A stretch of DNA of 64,000 nucleotides from Streptomyces physcomitrii. Lineage in GTDB: Bacteria > Actinomycetota > Actinomycetes > Streptomycetales > Streptomycetaceae. This document shows, piece by piece, positions 28,405-36,892 of this stretch. Numbering within the stretch: the first letter of the stretch is position 1; every line of letters begins with the position of its first letter. The stretch is from positions 372,001 through 436,000 of the forward strand of contig NZ_JAAWWP010000003.1 of the NCBI RefSeq assembly GCF_012273655.1. Reading direction: 5' to 3'. Both the position numbers and the translations under genes were made by a program. The notes below the pieces were generated by a model. The model did not search any database and was not told where the DNA came from. It worked only from the letters and a program-made list of their open reading frames with translations.

Positions 28405-29069
28405 ACGTCCGCCGGAGTGCGCTGGGGGGCGAGGGTGAGCAGGCCGCAGCCGTAGGCCTTGCCGCGGCCGATGCCGGCGGTCAGCTTGGTGCGCAGCTGG
28501 TCGGGGTCGACGATGACGGCGACGCCGTCGAAGCGGGTACGGGAGTGGCGGATGCGCTGCCGGTCCTTCTGCCCGCTCCTGGTGCCGGTCGCGGCGTCGA
28601 GCGGCTGGGAGAGCAGGGAGAGCAGCTTCAACCCGGCCGCGTCCGCCTGGCGTTGCCACCACTCCTCGGCGTCCGGTCCGTGCAGGGCGACCACCTCGGG
28701 CAGCTGGTAGCGGGAGCGGGTGGTGGCGCCGGGCTTGCGTACCGCGCTGGCCGTGCAGCGGTAGTGGATCTGGAGGCCGCCGCACAGAAGGCCCAGGAGC
28801 GGGTCGAGGGAGCGGATGGCGCTCCGGCCGTAGCCGTCGGGGAGCTTGGTCAGGTCGGGTTGGTGGGCGGACTGCAGGAGGATCGCGGGCCCGCCGCGGG
28901 CGTCGTCGACCCGGTGCAGCAGACCGAGTCGACGGCGGGGATCGGGGCCGAGGTCGTCGGGGAAGAGGCTCATCAGGCGGCGGTGCAGTCCGACCGCGTC
29001 ACCGAGGTCGCGGCGGGCTTCCCGGGACCTCGGATCGGGGGCGATGCGGGTCAGCCACAGGGATGTCAT
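28401..29069 (-). CDS. cas6e: Cas6e/CasE crRNA-processing endoribonuclease
   Basis: 222 residues with two ferredoxin-like folds. The candidate catalytic His29 lies in VGLHRRLMSLFPDD, and the C-terminal glycine loop is GIGRGKAYGCGLL. It cuts the repeat hairpin (GCTCCGCG-CGAGCGGAG-type stem in this repeat) and stays bound in Cascade. The ATG at 29069 overlaps the cas5 stop, and its own stop overlaps the cas1 start, both as 4-bp ATGA junctions. Confidence 0.95.
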   Translation of the reverse strand: MTSLWLTRIAPDPRSREARRDLGDAVGLHRRLMSLFPDDLGPDPRRRLGLLHRVDDARGGPAILLQSAHQPDLTKLPDGYGRSAIRSLDPLLGLLCGGLQIHYRCTASAVRKPGATTRSRYQLPEVVALHGPDAEEWWQRQADAAGLKLLSLLSQPLDAATGTRSGQKDRQRIRHSRTRFDGVAVIVDPDQLRTKLTAGIGRGKAYGCGLLTLAPQRTPADV

Positions 29070-29935
29070 CGGCGTGCTCCCTCGGGGGTGGTCTGGGCGC
29101 GGTAGGCCGCGAGGCGCTTGAGGTGGTCGATGCCGTGCCCCGCCCATTGCTCGCGTGGCGGCGTGTACCGGCGGCGGAAGACGGGTCGCGCGTGGTGGCT
29201 TCGGCTGCGGGGGTGGAAGGAGGCGGGCTCGTCGTGGAGTTGTCCGGCGGGTTGGGCGGCCTCCGCGGGGTCGGACGGGCGCAGCTCGGGCGGGAGGGGC
29301 AGGTGGTCGAGCGGGCGGTCGCCGAGGAGTTCCACCTCGGGGGCGGGTGCCCGTTCGCGCGGCGGGGGCGCGGCGAGCGGCAGGTGGATCAGGTGGTGCA
29401 GGGGGTCCTCGAAGACGCCGATCAGGAGGGGTCCGGTGGGCGGGCAGGACCGGCGGCCCAGGTAGAGCGGCCAGCGCGGGGCCGCGAGGGCGTCGGCGCA
29501 GGCGGTGAGGAGGCCGGGCGGGGTGTCGGGCCCGGGGGTGAGGGCGGCGGTGAAGGCGGCGTCCGCGAGGTAGTAGCGGTGGGAGAGGAGGGTGCCGGTG
29601 TCGCCGGAGCGCTTCTTGCCCTGGGCGGTGGTGACCGTCTGCGCGGCCGGGAGTCCGCCGCCCACGGTGTGCAGGTCACGCAGGAGTACGCCGCCCCGGT
29701 CCGTACGGACGGTCAGGCGCAGGGTGGCGAGGTCGCCGACCGGCTCCTGCCGTGCCCGGCCGAGGGCGGCGGCCAGCAGACCGATGACGCCGGAGCGCGT
29801 GGGGTGCGGGGCGGTGTCGCGCTGGTTGAAGTGGCTGTGCCCGCCCCAGGACTGCAGGGGGCCCGCGAGGTGGAGGAGCAGGCCCGGCACGGATGCCGCG
29901 GAGGCGGCGTCCGCGGCGAGGTCGGAGTGGGTCAC
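29066..29935 (-). CDS. cas5e: Cas5e/CasD Cascade subunit
   Basis: 289 residues. GLLLHLAGPLQSWGGHSHFNQRDT is the typical Cas5 N-terminal ferredoxin-like start, and PTRSGVIGLLAAALG follows. Cas5e caps the 5' handle of the crRNA. It is longer than the E. coli protein (about 224 residues), the extra length being a Pro/Arg/His-rich C-terminal part. The GTG start overlaps the cas7 stop (GTGA). Confidence 0.94.
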   Translation of the reverse strand: MTHSDLAADAASAASVPGLLLHLAGPLQSWGGHSHFNQRDTAPHPTRSGVIGLLAAALGRARQEPVGDLATLRLTVRTDRGGVLLRDLHTVGGGLPAAQTVTTAQGKKRSGDTGTLLSHRYYLADAAFTAALTPGPDTPPGLLTACADALAAPRWPLYLGRRSCPPTGPLLIGVFEDPLHHLIHLPLAAPPPRERAPAPEVELLGDRPLDHLPLPPELRPSDPAEAAQPAGQLHDEPASFHPRSRSHHARPVFRRRYTPPREQWAGHGIDHLKRLAAYRAQTTPEGARR

Positions 29936-31116
29936 GCCGCGGGCTCCTGCTCGAAGGCGCGGTCCGCCGCGGCGGTGACCAGCTTGTCGACGGACGAGTG
30001 CCGCGTGCCGAGTCCGGTGAGGTCCTTGGCGTCGCGGCCCGTCCAGCCCGCCAGGAGGATGCCCTCGGTGCCCATGAACGCGTCGACCTCCTCGGCGTAC
30101 TCGGCGAGAGCGTCGCGGGAGGGGGCGGCGAATCCGCCCTCGGGAGCCATCCGTACGGGCTTCTCGAAGGCGGCGGCCAGGGAGAGCGGGCGGTCGGCGC
30201 GGACGGTGACGTGGACCAGGTCCGGCGGCGTGTTCGGAGCGGTGGAGTTCTTCTTCGCCTCGGGCAGGGAACGTACGAACGACTGGAGGAAGGCCTCGGC
30301 GAGTTCCCGGACGGCTGCCGTGTCACCGCCGAGGTTGGCGGCGAGTTCGGCGAGGTCGAGGGTGGCGTAGCGGTAGAAGGTGCCCGCGCTGAACTCGGCG
30401 TGGCCCATGTGGCCGCTGCCGGTGGCGTCCTGCCACTGGTCGGTGACGTCGTCGACGGCGGAGAAGTAGTCGATCTCGATGTCGGTGGGGTGCGTGGTCA
30501 TGGCGTGCGCGACCTGGACGGCGCCGTCGACCCCGGCGTCGTCCACCTCGGCGAGCATGCGGCCGAAGGTGTTGATGACGCCGTTGCGGGAGCGCAGCAC
30601 GCCCTTCACCCGGCCGGTCTGGTCCTTGAGGACGCTCTTGTCCGAGGGCTTGGTGATGTCCTTGGCCTTCTCGATCTCCGCGCGGAACTCCTCGGCCAGA
30701 TCGGCGAGTTCGGAGATGGCTGCCTCGGGTACGTAGACCAGGGCGTTCTGGAGGACCACGTTGGGCAGGACCTTCTTCTCCTTCTCCTCCAGCTCGAACT
30801 TGATCCCGGAGGCGGCCGCCACCTGCGCCCCCGCCCTGGCCGCGAGCCCGGCATCCCAGCCCCGCTCCTCGCTCAGCAGGCGGGCCACCCGCTCGGCGAT
30901 ACGACGGGTACGCAGCGCACTCTGCCCGGTACGTTCCTCGAACTTCTTGCGCACGGCGCGCTTCCAGCACTGGCTGGAGACCCGGGTACGCAGCACGCCC
31001 CCGAACTGGACGGTCTTCACCGAGTTCGTGTCGTCGCGGTTGAGGTTCGCGAACGGCACGGTCTGCAGCACGCTGACGCAGAGGAAGCGGGCGGGGAGGG
31101 TGAGGGTGGTGGTCAT
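29932..31116 (-). CDS. cas7e: Cas7e/CasC Cascade backbone subunit
   Basis: 394 residues starting with a Thr-rich head and then SVLQTVPFANLNRDDTN, the Cas7e signature. FGGVLRTRVSSQCWKRAVR follows. Six copies line the crRNA in Cascade. The internal region GHAEFSAGTFYRYATLDL is family-typical. The ATG at 31116 lies 116 bp after the cse2 stop, the largest gap within the Cascade genes. Confidence 0.95.
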   Translation of the reverse strand: MTTTLTLPARFLCVSVLQTVPFANLNRDDTNSVKTVQFGGVLRTRVSSQCWKRAVRKKFEERTGQSALRTRRIAERVARLLSEERGWDAGLAARAGAQVAAASGIKFELEEKEKKVLPNVVLQNALVYVPEAAISELADLAEEFRAEIEKAKDITKPSDKSVLKDQTGRVKGVLRSRNGVINTFGRMLAEVDDAGVDGAVQVAHAMTTHPTDIEIDYFSAVDDVTDQWQDATGSGHMGHAEFSAGTFYRYATLDLAELAANLGGDTAAVRELAEAFLQSFVRSLPEAKKNSTAPNTPPDLVHVTVRADRPLSLAAAFEKPVRMAPEGGFAAPSRDALAEYAEEVDAFMGTEGILLAGWTGRDAKDLTGLGTRHSSVDKLVTAAADRAFEQEPAA

Positions 31117-31232
31117 GAGGGCTCCAAGAGGGTGGCTGGAGGAAGAAGAGCGTCACCGCACGGGGGCGGATGTTCTTCTGCGGTCGTGACGGGCCCGCGG
31201 CAGGGCACCGTGTCCGGTGAGGGCCGGTCCTG

Positions 31233-32066
31233 TCAGCCGCCCGGAGAGGGTTCCGGGCTTTCGGCCGTGGCCGTGACGTCCCCGACGGTGGCCGTGGCGT
31301 CCTCGACCACGGCCTCGGCGTCCTCGCTGTCGGCCCGGCGGCGGTCCGCCTTCTGCAACTCCCGGTAGAAGTCCTGAAGCCAGTACCGGGTGATGCGGCC
31401 GGAGTCCCGGGGCCAGTCGAGGAGGTCCTGGAGCAGCCGGGCGAAGTCGACGGGCACGCCCAGGGACCGCAGATAGCGCACCGAGGCGGGGAGGTGCCGG
31501 TGCAGGCCGGTGATCTGCTGCTTGCACAGCACGTTCAACCGGCTCTCCGCCGTGCCCCGGCGCATCTGGCGTTCCCGGCCCGAGGCCACATCGACCGCGG
31601 CCGCGAAAGCCGCGCCGAGGCTGGATCCGTAGTCGGGGCGGAGAGTGGCGGCACGGTCCTCGGACCCGGGCGCGGTGCCCGCCGGCGCTCCACCGCTCGC
31701 GCCGTCCTCGGCGCCCTCGGCGTCTTCGGCTTCTTCGGTCCCCTCCGCATCCTCCGTCTCCTCCTCCGACGACGACCTCTGCTTTCTGCGCGTCTGCTCG
31801 GCGATCATGGCCGCGACCGCGTAATACGCGCGCTGGGCGCGGTCGTCGGCGGCGGGCGGCACCAGGTGGGCGATCACCTGGTGCATGCGGGGTACGGCGT
31901 CCAGGTCCTTGCCGACTCCCGAGCGCAGGGCGCTGCGGGCCCCTGGATCGCTCTCACAACGGCGGCTCACCGAGGCGACGAAGCGGTCGTACGTGGTGAG
32001 CCGGTTCGTACGGGGACTCCGCTGGGCGGGAACTGCCGCCTGCGGAACGGTGTTGGCGACGGTCAC
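31233..32066 (-). CDS. cse2: Cse2/CasB Cascade small subunit with acidic insertion
   Basis: 277 residues, clearly longer than usual Cse2 proteins (about 160-220). The helical core is recognisable (YDRFVASVSRRCESDPGARS; LNVLCKQQITGLHRHLPASV; LLQDLLDWPRDS). An inserted low-complexity segment of about 40 residues after TRRKQRSSSEEE is built from EDAEG/EEAE units, and a second Asp/Glu/Ala/Thr tail lies at the C-terminus. Cse2 stabilises the R-loop in Cascade. The GTG at 32066 overlaps the cse1 stop. The insertion probably forms a loop between helices; its effect is unknown. Confidence 0.9.
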   Translation of the reverse strand: MTVANTVPQAAVPAQRSPRTNRLTTYDRFVASVSRRCESDPGARSALRSGVGKDLDAVPRMHQVIAHLVPPAADDRAQRAYYAVAAMIAEQTRRKQRSSSEEETEDAEGTEEAEDAEGAEDGASGGAPAGTAPGSEDRAATLRPDYGSSLGAAFAAAVDVASGRERQMRRGTAESRLNVLCKQQITGLHRHLPASVRYLRSLGVPVDFARLLQDLLDWPRDSGRITRYWLQDFYRELQKADRRRADSEDAEAVVEDATATVGDVTATAESPEPSPGG

Positions 32067-33679
32067 GGGGTGGGCTCCTTCTCCTTGGCCGCACCCGGGG
32101 CGGACGCGGCACGTCGGTCGCCGAAGAGGTCGGTTCGGGCTTCCTGGACCGCTTTCGCACCGCGCTGGGTGCCCGCGACCTGATCGGTGACCTCGTCGAA
32201 CGCGGCCAGCGCGAGGCGGAGGAAGGCGGCACGGGCGGCCGGGCCGTCCAGGCCGCCGTCGAGGGTGGTGCCGGTACGGTCCAGTCCGGCGAAACGGCGC
32301 CAGAACTCCCGCTCGGCACCGGGCCAGTAGCGTGCTGCCCCGTTTACCGCCCAGGCGTCCGCGTCGTCCTTCGGGTCGTTGACATAGGTGCGCCAGGCGC
32401 GGCGCAGGGCGCGGTCGAGCCGCTGGCCGAAGCGTTCGCCGAGGACGCGGAGCTGACCGACCGCGGGGCGGCTGGTGGCCGCGCGCCGTTCCAGGTACCC
32501 GAGGACGGGCGGGGTGGCGGCGTCGACGAACTGGAGGTCCTTGGCCTGGCTGTCCTGCTCGAAACCGAGGGCCCGGACCCGCAGGTCCTCGACGAAGTCC
32601 TCGGAGATCTCCTGAGCCCAGTCGAAGACGGCGGGACGGCGCGGCCGGGCCTGGCCGGGCGGTTCGGCGAGCAGCAGTGCGTCGAGGTCGCGCCACAGGG
32701 CACGGGAGGAGTTCGCGTGCCGCGGGTAGCGGTTGCCGGCCTGGCTCTTCTGCCAGATCAGAAAGTCGTCGTCGGGGCGGGCGGCACGGCCGGTGCGGTA
32801 GCCCCAGGTGATGTAGGCGTCCACGACGCGGGAGGCGTCCTCGGGGTCGGGGACGAGCAGCAGCGCGTGCACGCCCTGGCCGGTGAGCTGCGAACAGGGC
32901 CCGGTGGCGGCGGGCGGCGGCCCTTCCGGGTCCGGCAGGGTCTCCCTTTCCCACGGGCAGAGGTCCTCGGCAGGGCGTACCTGCTGCTTCGGCGGGACCA
33001 GCCCGGCGAGGAGCGTCTGGAAGAGGGTGCCGCCCTCGGGGTGGTAGGAGAGGGTCCCGCGCAGCGGTCCCCCCGTGGCGTTGGACGTCTTGGTGCCGTT
33101 GACGGTGCGCGCGCTGCACTTGCCGGACGGCCCGTAGAAGAGCCAGGTCAGCAGGCTGAGTACGGCTTCGGAGGCGCTCGGCGGGACGGGGCGGGTGTCG
33201 CTCGTGTGCGTGAACCAGGCGTGGTTGTTGCCGGCCGGGCGGGTCACGATCAGCTTGTTGACCCCGGCGGTGCCCGCGGCGTCGCACTCCTCGACCAGCC
33301 GGGGGTCCTGCATCCACGGGCGGCCACCCGCGTCGTCGAACAGGAAGAACCTGCTGTGGTGCCGCGCGCAGTAGGCGTCGATGCCGTCCGACGGAAGCTG
33401 CCCGGCGGCCAGGATCTCGTCACGGCGCAGGATCCAGGCCTCACGGCCGTCGAGTGCCTGGTCCAGGCCGGTCACCCGGGCGGTGAGAGCGTAGAGGATC
33501 CGCAGGAGCGCGGAGTGCGCGGGCGGGATCGCCACGGCGAGGTTCTCGATCTCGTGCGCATGCCGCAGCAGCGGTCGCAGGCCCACCTCGCCCTCCGGAC
33601 CGCTCCCCACGGGCGGCGCACTCCCCGGCCTCCACCGCACCGGGAAGAGCGGGTCGTCGAGCACGTTCGTCAGAGGCAT
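32063..33679 (-). CDS. cse1: Cse1/CasA Cascade large subunit
   Basis: 538 residues starting MPLTNVLDDPLFPVRW. Family landmarks include FFLFDDAGGRPWMQDP, the loop GTAGVNKLIVTRPAGNNHAWFTH and TWLFYGPSGKCSART. Cse1 recognises the PAM and recruits Cas3. A GGGAGAG ribosome site precedes the ATG at 33679, and the longer upstream frame is rejected as unconserved. It is separated from cas3 by 193 bp and coupled to cse2 by a GTGA overlap. Confidence 0.94.
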   Translation of the reverse strand: MPLTNVLDDPLFPVRWRPGSAPPVGSGPEGEVGLRPLLRHAHEIENLAVAIPPAHSALLRILYALTARVTGLDQALDGREAWILRRDEILAAGQLPSDGIDAYCARHHSRFFLFDDAGGRPWMQDPRLVEECDAAGTAGVNKLIVTRPAGNNHAWFTHTSDTRPVPPSASEAVLSLLTWLFYGPSGKCSARTVNGTKTSNATGGPLRGTLSYHPEGGTLFQTLLAGLVPPKQQVRPAEDLCPWERETLPDPEGPPPAATGPCSQLTGQGVHALLLVPDPEDASRVVDAYITWGYRTGRAARPDDDFLIWQKSQAGNRYPRHANSSRALWRDLDALLLAEPPGQARPRRPAVFDWAQEISEDFVEDLRVRALGFEQDSQAKDLQFVDAATPPVLGYLERRAATSRPAVGQLRVLGERFGQRLDRALRRAWRTYVNDPKDDADAWAVNGAARYWPGAEREFWRRFAGLDRTGTTLDGGLDGPAARAAFLRLALAAFDEVTDQVAGTQRGAKAVQEARTDLFGDRRAASAPGAAKEKEPTP

Positions 33680-33872
33680 GGCTCTCCCGGAGCAGAAACG
33701 GAGACGGTTTCGTACGAGCGGAGCCGGGAGCGAACGGGCAGCGCGCGACCGGGTACGTACCGCGCCCGATGAGCCGGCGCAGGTCGGCAGGTGCGGTAAC
33801 TCCCCTTTCGGGAAGCAGAGTTGAAAAGTAGCGAAGAGGACGAACTCTTGTGAGGGTTTCCTGGAGAAAGAG
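33680..33872 (-). promoter_or_regulatory. spacer between cas3 and cse1, possible internal promoter
   Basis: 193 bp, richer in A and T than the neighbouring coding DNA (GAAAAG/CTTTTC and similar stretches near 33815-33880). Its position matches the Cascade promoter of E. coli I-E loci. No clear -10/-35 pair was assigned. Confidence 0.35.
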
Positions 33873-36722
33873 TCAAAGTTCCTCGACTCCCACCTCGGAG
33901 AGGGCGATCGTGCGCTCACCGAGCCCGCATCGCCACCCCTCCCCTTCCTCACCGGGGGTCAGCACCAGCACGCCCACTTCGCGCAGCAGCGGCTGCTGGC
34001 GCCAGCCGGGCGGATGCTCGACTCCTCCGTCCCGCAGCCACCGGCCGGGTACCGGCACCACCCGGGCCATCACCTCGGCCAGCTCCCGACGAGAGGGTCG
34101 AGGCCCTTCCGGCAGGCCCGCCTCGCCGGACTCGTCCAGCATCCAGGCGCCGTCCGGCTGCGCGTACACGCACACCACCCGGCCGGTGTCCGCGCCGAGG
34201 CGCGTGGTGAGGAGGTCCTCGTCCACCCCCTCGACCCGTCGGCTCAGGAGGTGCAGGTACCCCTGGACATCTCCCGGGCCGCCGATCGCCACCATGTCCG
34301 CCAGGCTCGTCTCGGCCGCCTGGGAGGCGAGACGCTCCAGGTCCAGATCCCGCAACTCCCGCCCGACGCCGGCATCCAGATCATCGACGAAGTCCGGCGC
34401 GTAGACGGCGTCCACCAGCTCCTGCACTCCACCGGGGACCGCGATGCCCTCGCCCGCGCGCTCCCTCAGCAGCAAGGACGTCCGCAGCAGCAGGCTGGCG
34501 TCGTAGACCAATCCCCACGACCTCGGGCACATCCGGCCCTCAGGAGCGAGGAACGGATCCAGCACCACCACGCGCGGAGCGTCCTCCGCCGCGGCCCACG
34601 CCGGTCTGCCCGTGCCGCCCCGCTGGTGGCGCCTGCAACGCCCGGCCCGCTGCAACAGTTGGGCCAGCGGAGCCAGATCGCTGATCACCACCTCGAAGTC
34701 GAGGTCGAGGGACTGCTCCACCACCTGCGTGGCCACCAGCACGGAGGGCTCCCGCACCGATGGTTCCGCCCCCGCCTCCGGCTTGCCGTAGGCGCGCTCG
34801 CACTCGGCCGCGATCTCCTGCCGTACGCGGGCGGGGAAGCGGGAGTGCAGCAGCCGCACCCCGCCCGGACGCCCCGCTAGCTCAGGGAAGGCGGCGCGGA
34901 TGTCACGGAAGGTGGCCTGCGCCTCGGCGACGGTCGTGCAGCACACCAGCGCGGTACCCCCGCCCTCGACGACCTGCCGGAGTTCCTCGCGCACCGCGGC
35001 ACGACGCCCGCCCGCCGGAGCGGGCCCGCCCGCCTCACCTTCCCGTACATCCCAGGCCACCGGCCGCACGACGACGTCGAGGGTGCGGGGCCTTCCCGTC
35101 GCCGTGCTCCGCGGCGCCGAGACCTCGCCGGTCACGGCTCCCGCGTACACCCATCCCGGGTACGCGGGCTCGACCGGTGCCGCCTCGGTGAACCCCGCAC
35201 CGCGCCGGTAGGCGTTCACCAGAGAGGCCGCCGCCTGGCCCGTCAGCGTCGCCGACAGGAGCACCACCGGCGCGCGCATCGCGCCCAGCCACTCCAGCAG
35301 GACCAGCAGGAGCTTGTGCATCCACGGGCCGTAGGCATGGGCCTCGTCGACCACGAAGACCTTCTCGTGCAGCCCGAACAGGCGCAGCGTGTTGTAGCGC
35401 AGTGGCAGCACGCCGGCCAGGACCTGGTCGACGGTGCCCACCGACAGCGGCGCCAGAAAGCCGCGGCGGTTCCCGCGCACCCAGTCCCCGGCCGCCACCG
35501 AGGTGGCCGTGTCCGAGGAGAGCTGAGCGGTCCGGTCGTCGGAGGACGGCGGCGTGTAGGCCGAGTTCAGCCAGGCCATCGAGTGCAGCAGCGTCAGAGC
35601 GCGCTGACCGGTCAACGCCGACTCCGCGAACGCGCGCACCCTCCCGTACATGGCGTCGGCCGTCGCCATCGTCGGCAGCGCCACGAACATCCCGCGCGCC
35701 CCCGCCGCCCTGCCCAGCACCGACGAGGCGAACAGCGCCGCCTCCGTCTTCCCGTCCCCCGTCGGCGCCGTCACCAGCAGCACCCCCGGGCCGTGGGCCT
35801 GCACCAGACCGGGCAACTGCGCGACGAGGTCGGCCTGGAGCGGGTTCGGCGCGAACGGGAACATCCCGCCGAAGCTGCTCTCGGCGAACTCGGCCCGCCC
35901 CAGCCGCGCCGCACCGACCAGCGCGGGAGCCGCCGCCACCGCACGCGCGAAGTGCGCGTCCACCTCCGCCGCAGTGCCCTGCCACCCCGTCGTGCCCCGT
36001 ACGGACTCGATCGCGGCGGTGTCACTGGCCAGCCAGTCCGCGCAGACCACCAGCCCTGACAACACCACGGCGAGGTCCGCCGACAAGGCCCCCGCGGGCA
36101 CCGAGGCCGCACCGGTGACCCGCCGCAACTCCTCCAGATGACAACGCCGCTGGACATGCCACCCTGCCGCACCAAGACCAGGCTCGTACGAAGCGGGCGT
36201 CCGCATCTCCGACGTCGTCAACTTCCGCCCGAACAGCCCGTGATGACCGCCGAGCAACTGCCCCACCCAGTGCGCCAGTTGGGCTCCGCTGCCACCCCGC
36301 TGCGCGGCGCCGTGCCGGTTCGGATACCCGGCCTCTTCGAGCAGCGAACCCAACGACCAATGGGTAGCCATCTCGTGCCGCATCCGAGCACCCGCCACAT
36401 GCGCGTACTCGGGCTGCCCGCCCACCACCTCGAACAAGGCGGGCACCTGCGCCTGAAAGGCAGGCGAGATCTTCCCCAGATCATGCAACCCCGCCCAGAA
36501 CGAGAGCACCGCCCGGCACTCCGACTCCGACAGCCCCAACTGCCCGGCGAACCGCTCCCGGACCCGCTGCTCCAGCAACTCGTCCCACAGCACACCGAAC
36601 GTCGCCGCCACATCCAGCAGATGACACATCACGGGGTACGGCCCGGCCAGCCCGTGCTCCTTGCCCCACAGACGCCCGTCCGGCAACACCACTGCCTGCC
36701 ACGCATCTTGACTGTCAGTCAT
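33873..36722 (-). CDS. cas3: Cas3 helicase-nuclease (HD-DExH), type I
   Basis: 949 residues. The N-terminal HD nuclease has the HD pair at His80-Asp81 (GLHDLGK), with further His at 34 and 160-161. The helicase has APTGDGKT at 319-326, DEAH at 459-462, SAT at 490-492 and QRAGRCRR at 691-698; all are intact. Cas3 is recruited by Cascade and degrades the displaced DNA strand. The ATG at 36722 has AGGAC upstream. It is the first gene of the cas operon, facing away from array 2. Confidence 0.96.
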   Translation of the reverse strand: MTDSQDAWQAVVLPDGRLWGKEHGLAGPYPVMCHLLDVAATFGVLWDELLEQRVRERFAGQLGLSESECRAVLSFWAGLHDLGKISPAFQAQVPALFEVVGGQPEYAHVAGARMRHEMATHWSLGSLLEEAGYPNRHGAAQRGGSGAQLAHWVGQLLGGHHGLFGRKLTTSEMRTPASYEPGLGAAGWHVQRRCHLEELRRVTGAASVPAGALSADLAVVLSGLVVCADWLASDTAAIESVRGTTGWQGTAAEVDAHFARAVAAAPALVGAARLGRAEFAESSFGGMFPFAPNPLQADLVAQLPGLVQAHGPGVLLVTAPTGDGKTEAALFASSVLGRAAGARGMFVALPTMATADAMYGRVRAFAESALTGQRALTLLHSMAWLNSAYTPPSSDDRTAQLSSDTATSVAAGDWVRGNRRGFLAPLSVGTVDQVLAGVLPLRYNTLRLFGLHEKVFVVDEAHAYGPWMHKLLLVLLEWLGAMRAPVVLLSATLTGQAAASLVNAYRRGAGFTEAAPVEPAYPGWVYAGAVTGEVSAPRSTATGRPRTLDVVVRPVAWDVREGEAGGPAPAGGRRAAVREELRQVVEGGGTALVCCTTVAEAQATFRDIRAAFPELAGRPGGVRLLHSRFPARVRQEIAAECERAYGKPEAGAEPSVREPSVLVATQVVEQSLDLDFEVVISDLAPLAQLLQRAGRCRRHQRGGTGRPAWAAAEDAPRVVVLDPFLAPEGRMCPRSWGLVYDASLLLRTSLLLRERAGEGIAVPGGVQELVDAVYAPDFVDDLDAGVGRELRDLDLERLASQAAETSLADMVAIGGPGDVQGYLHLLSRRVEGVDEDLLTTRLGADTGRVVCVYAQPDGAWMLDESGEAGLPEGPRPSRRELAEVMARVVPVPGRWLRDGGVEHPPGWRQQPLLREVGVLVLTPGEEGEGWRCGLGERTIALSEVGVEEL

Positions 36723-36853
36723 GACGCATGTCCTACCAGCCCGCACCGACAACGCAGGCTGATCAGGCCATTCCCACTCCCCACAGGGCCACGCCGCCTA
36801 CAGTGCGCACCATGCGTACTGCTCACTCCCGGCCCTGCACTTCACCTGGCAAT
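36723..36853. promoter_or_regulatory. divergent control region, cas3 / array 2
   Basis: 131 bp between the cas3 start (leftward) and the leader block of array 2 (rightward). Both the cas operon promoter and the upstream part of the array 2 leader should lie here. No specific motif was assigned. Confidence 0.5.
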
Positions 36854-36892
36854 GAAATGGCAAAGCCCTTCTGACGCCGCAGGTCAGGAAGT
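36854..36892 (+). promoter_or_regulatory. leader block of array 2, copy of cas2 tail plus leader
   Basis: 39 nt abutting the first repeat, 33/39 identical to the array 1 block and ending identically in GCAGGTCAGGAAGT. Read in the same frame it gives EMAKPF and a stop, against EMAMPL and a stop at the end of real cas2. There is no cas2 gene in front of it. Confidence 0.8.
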
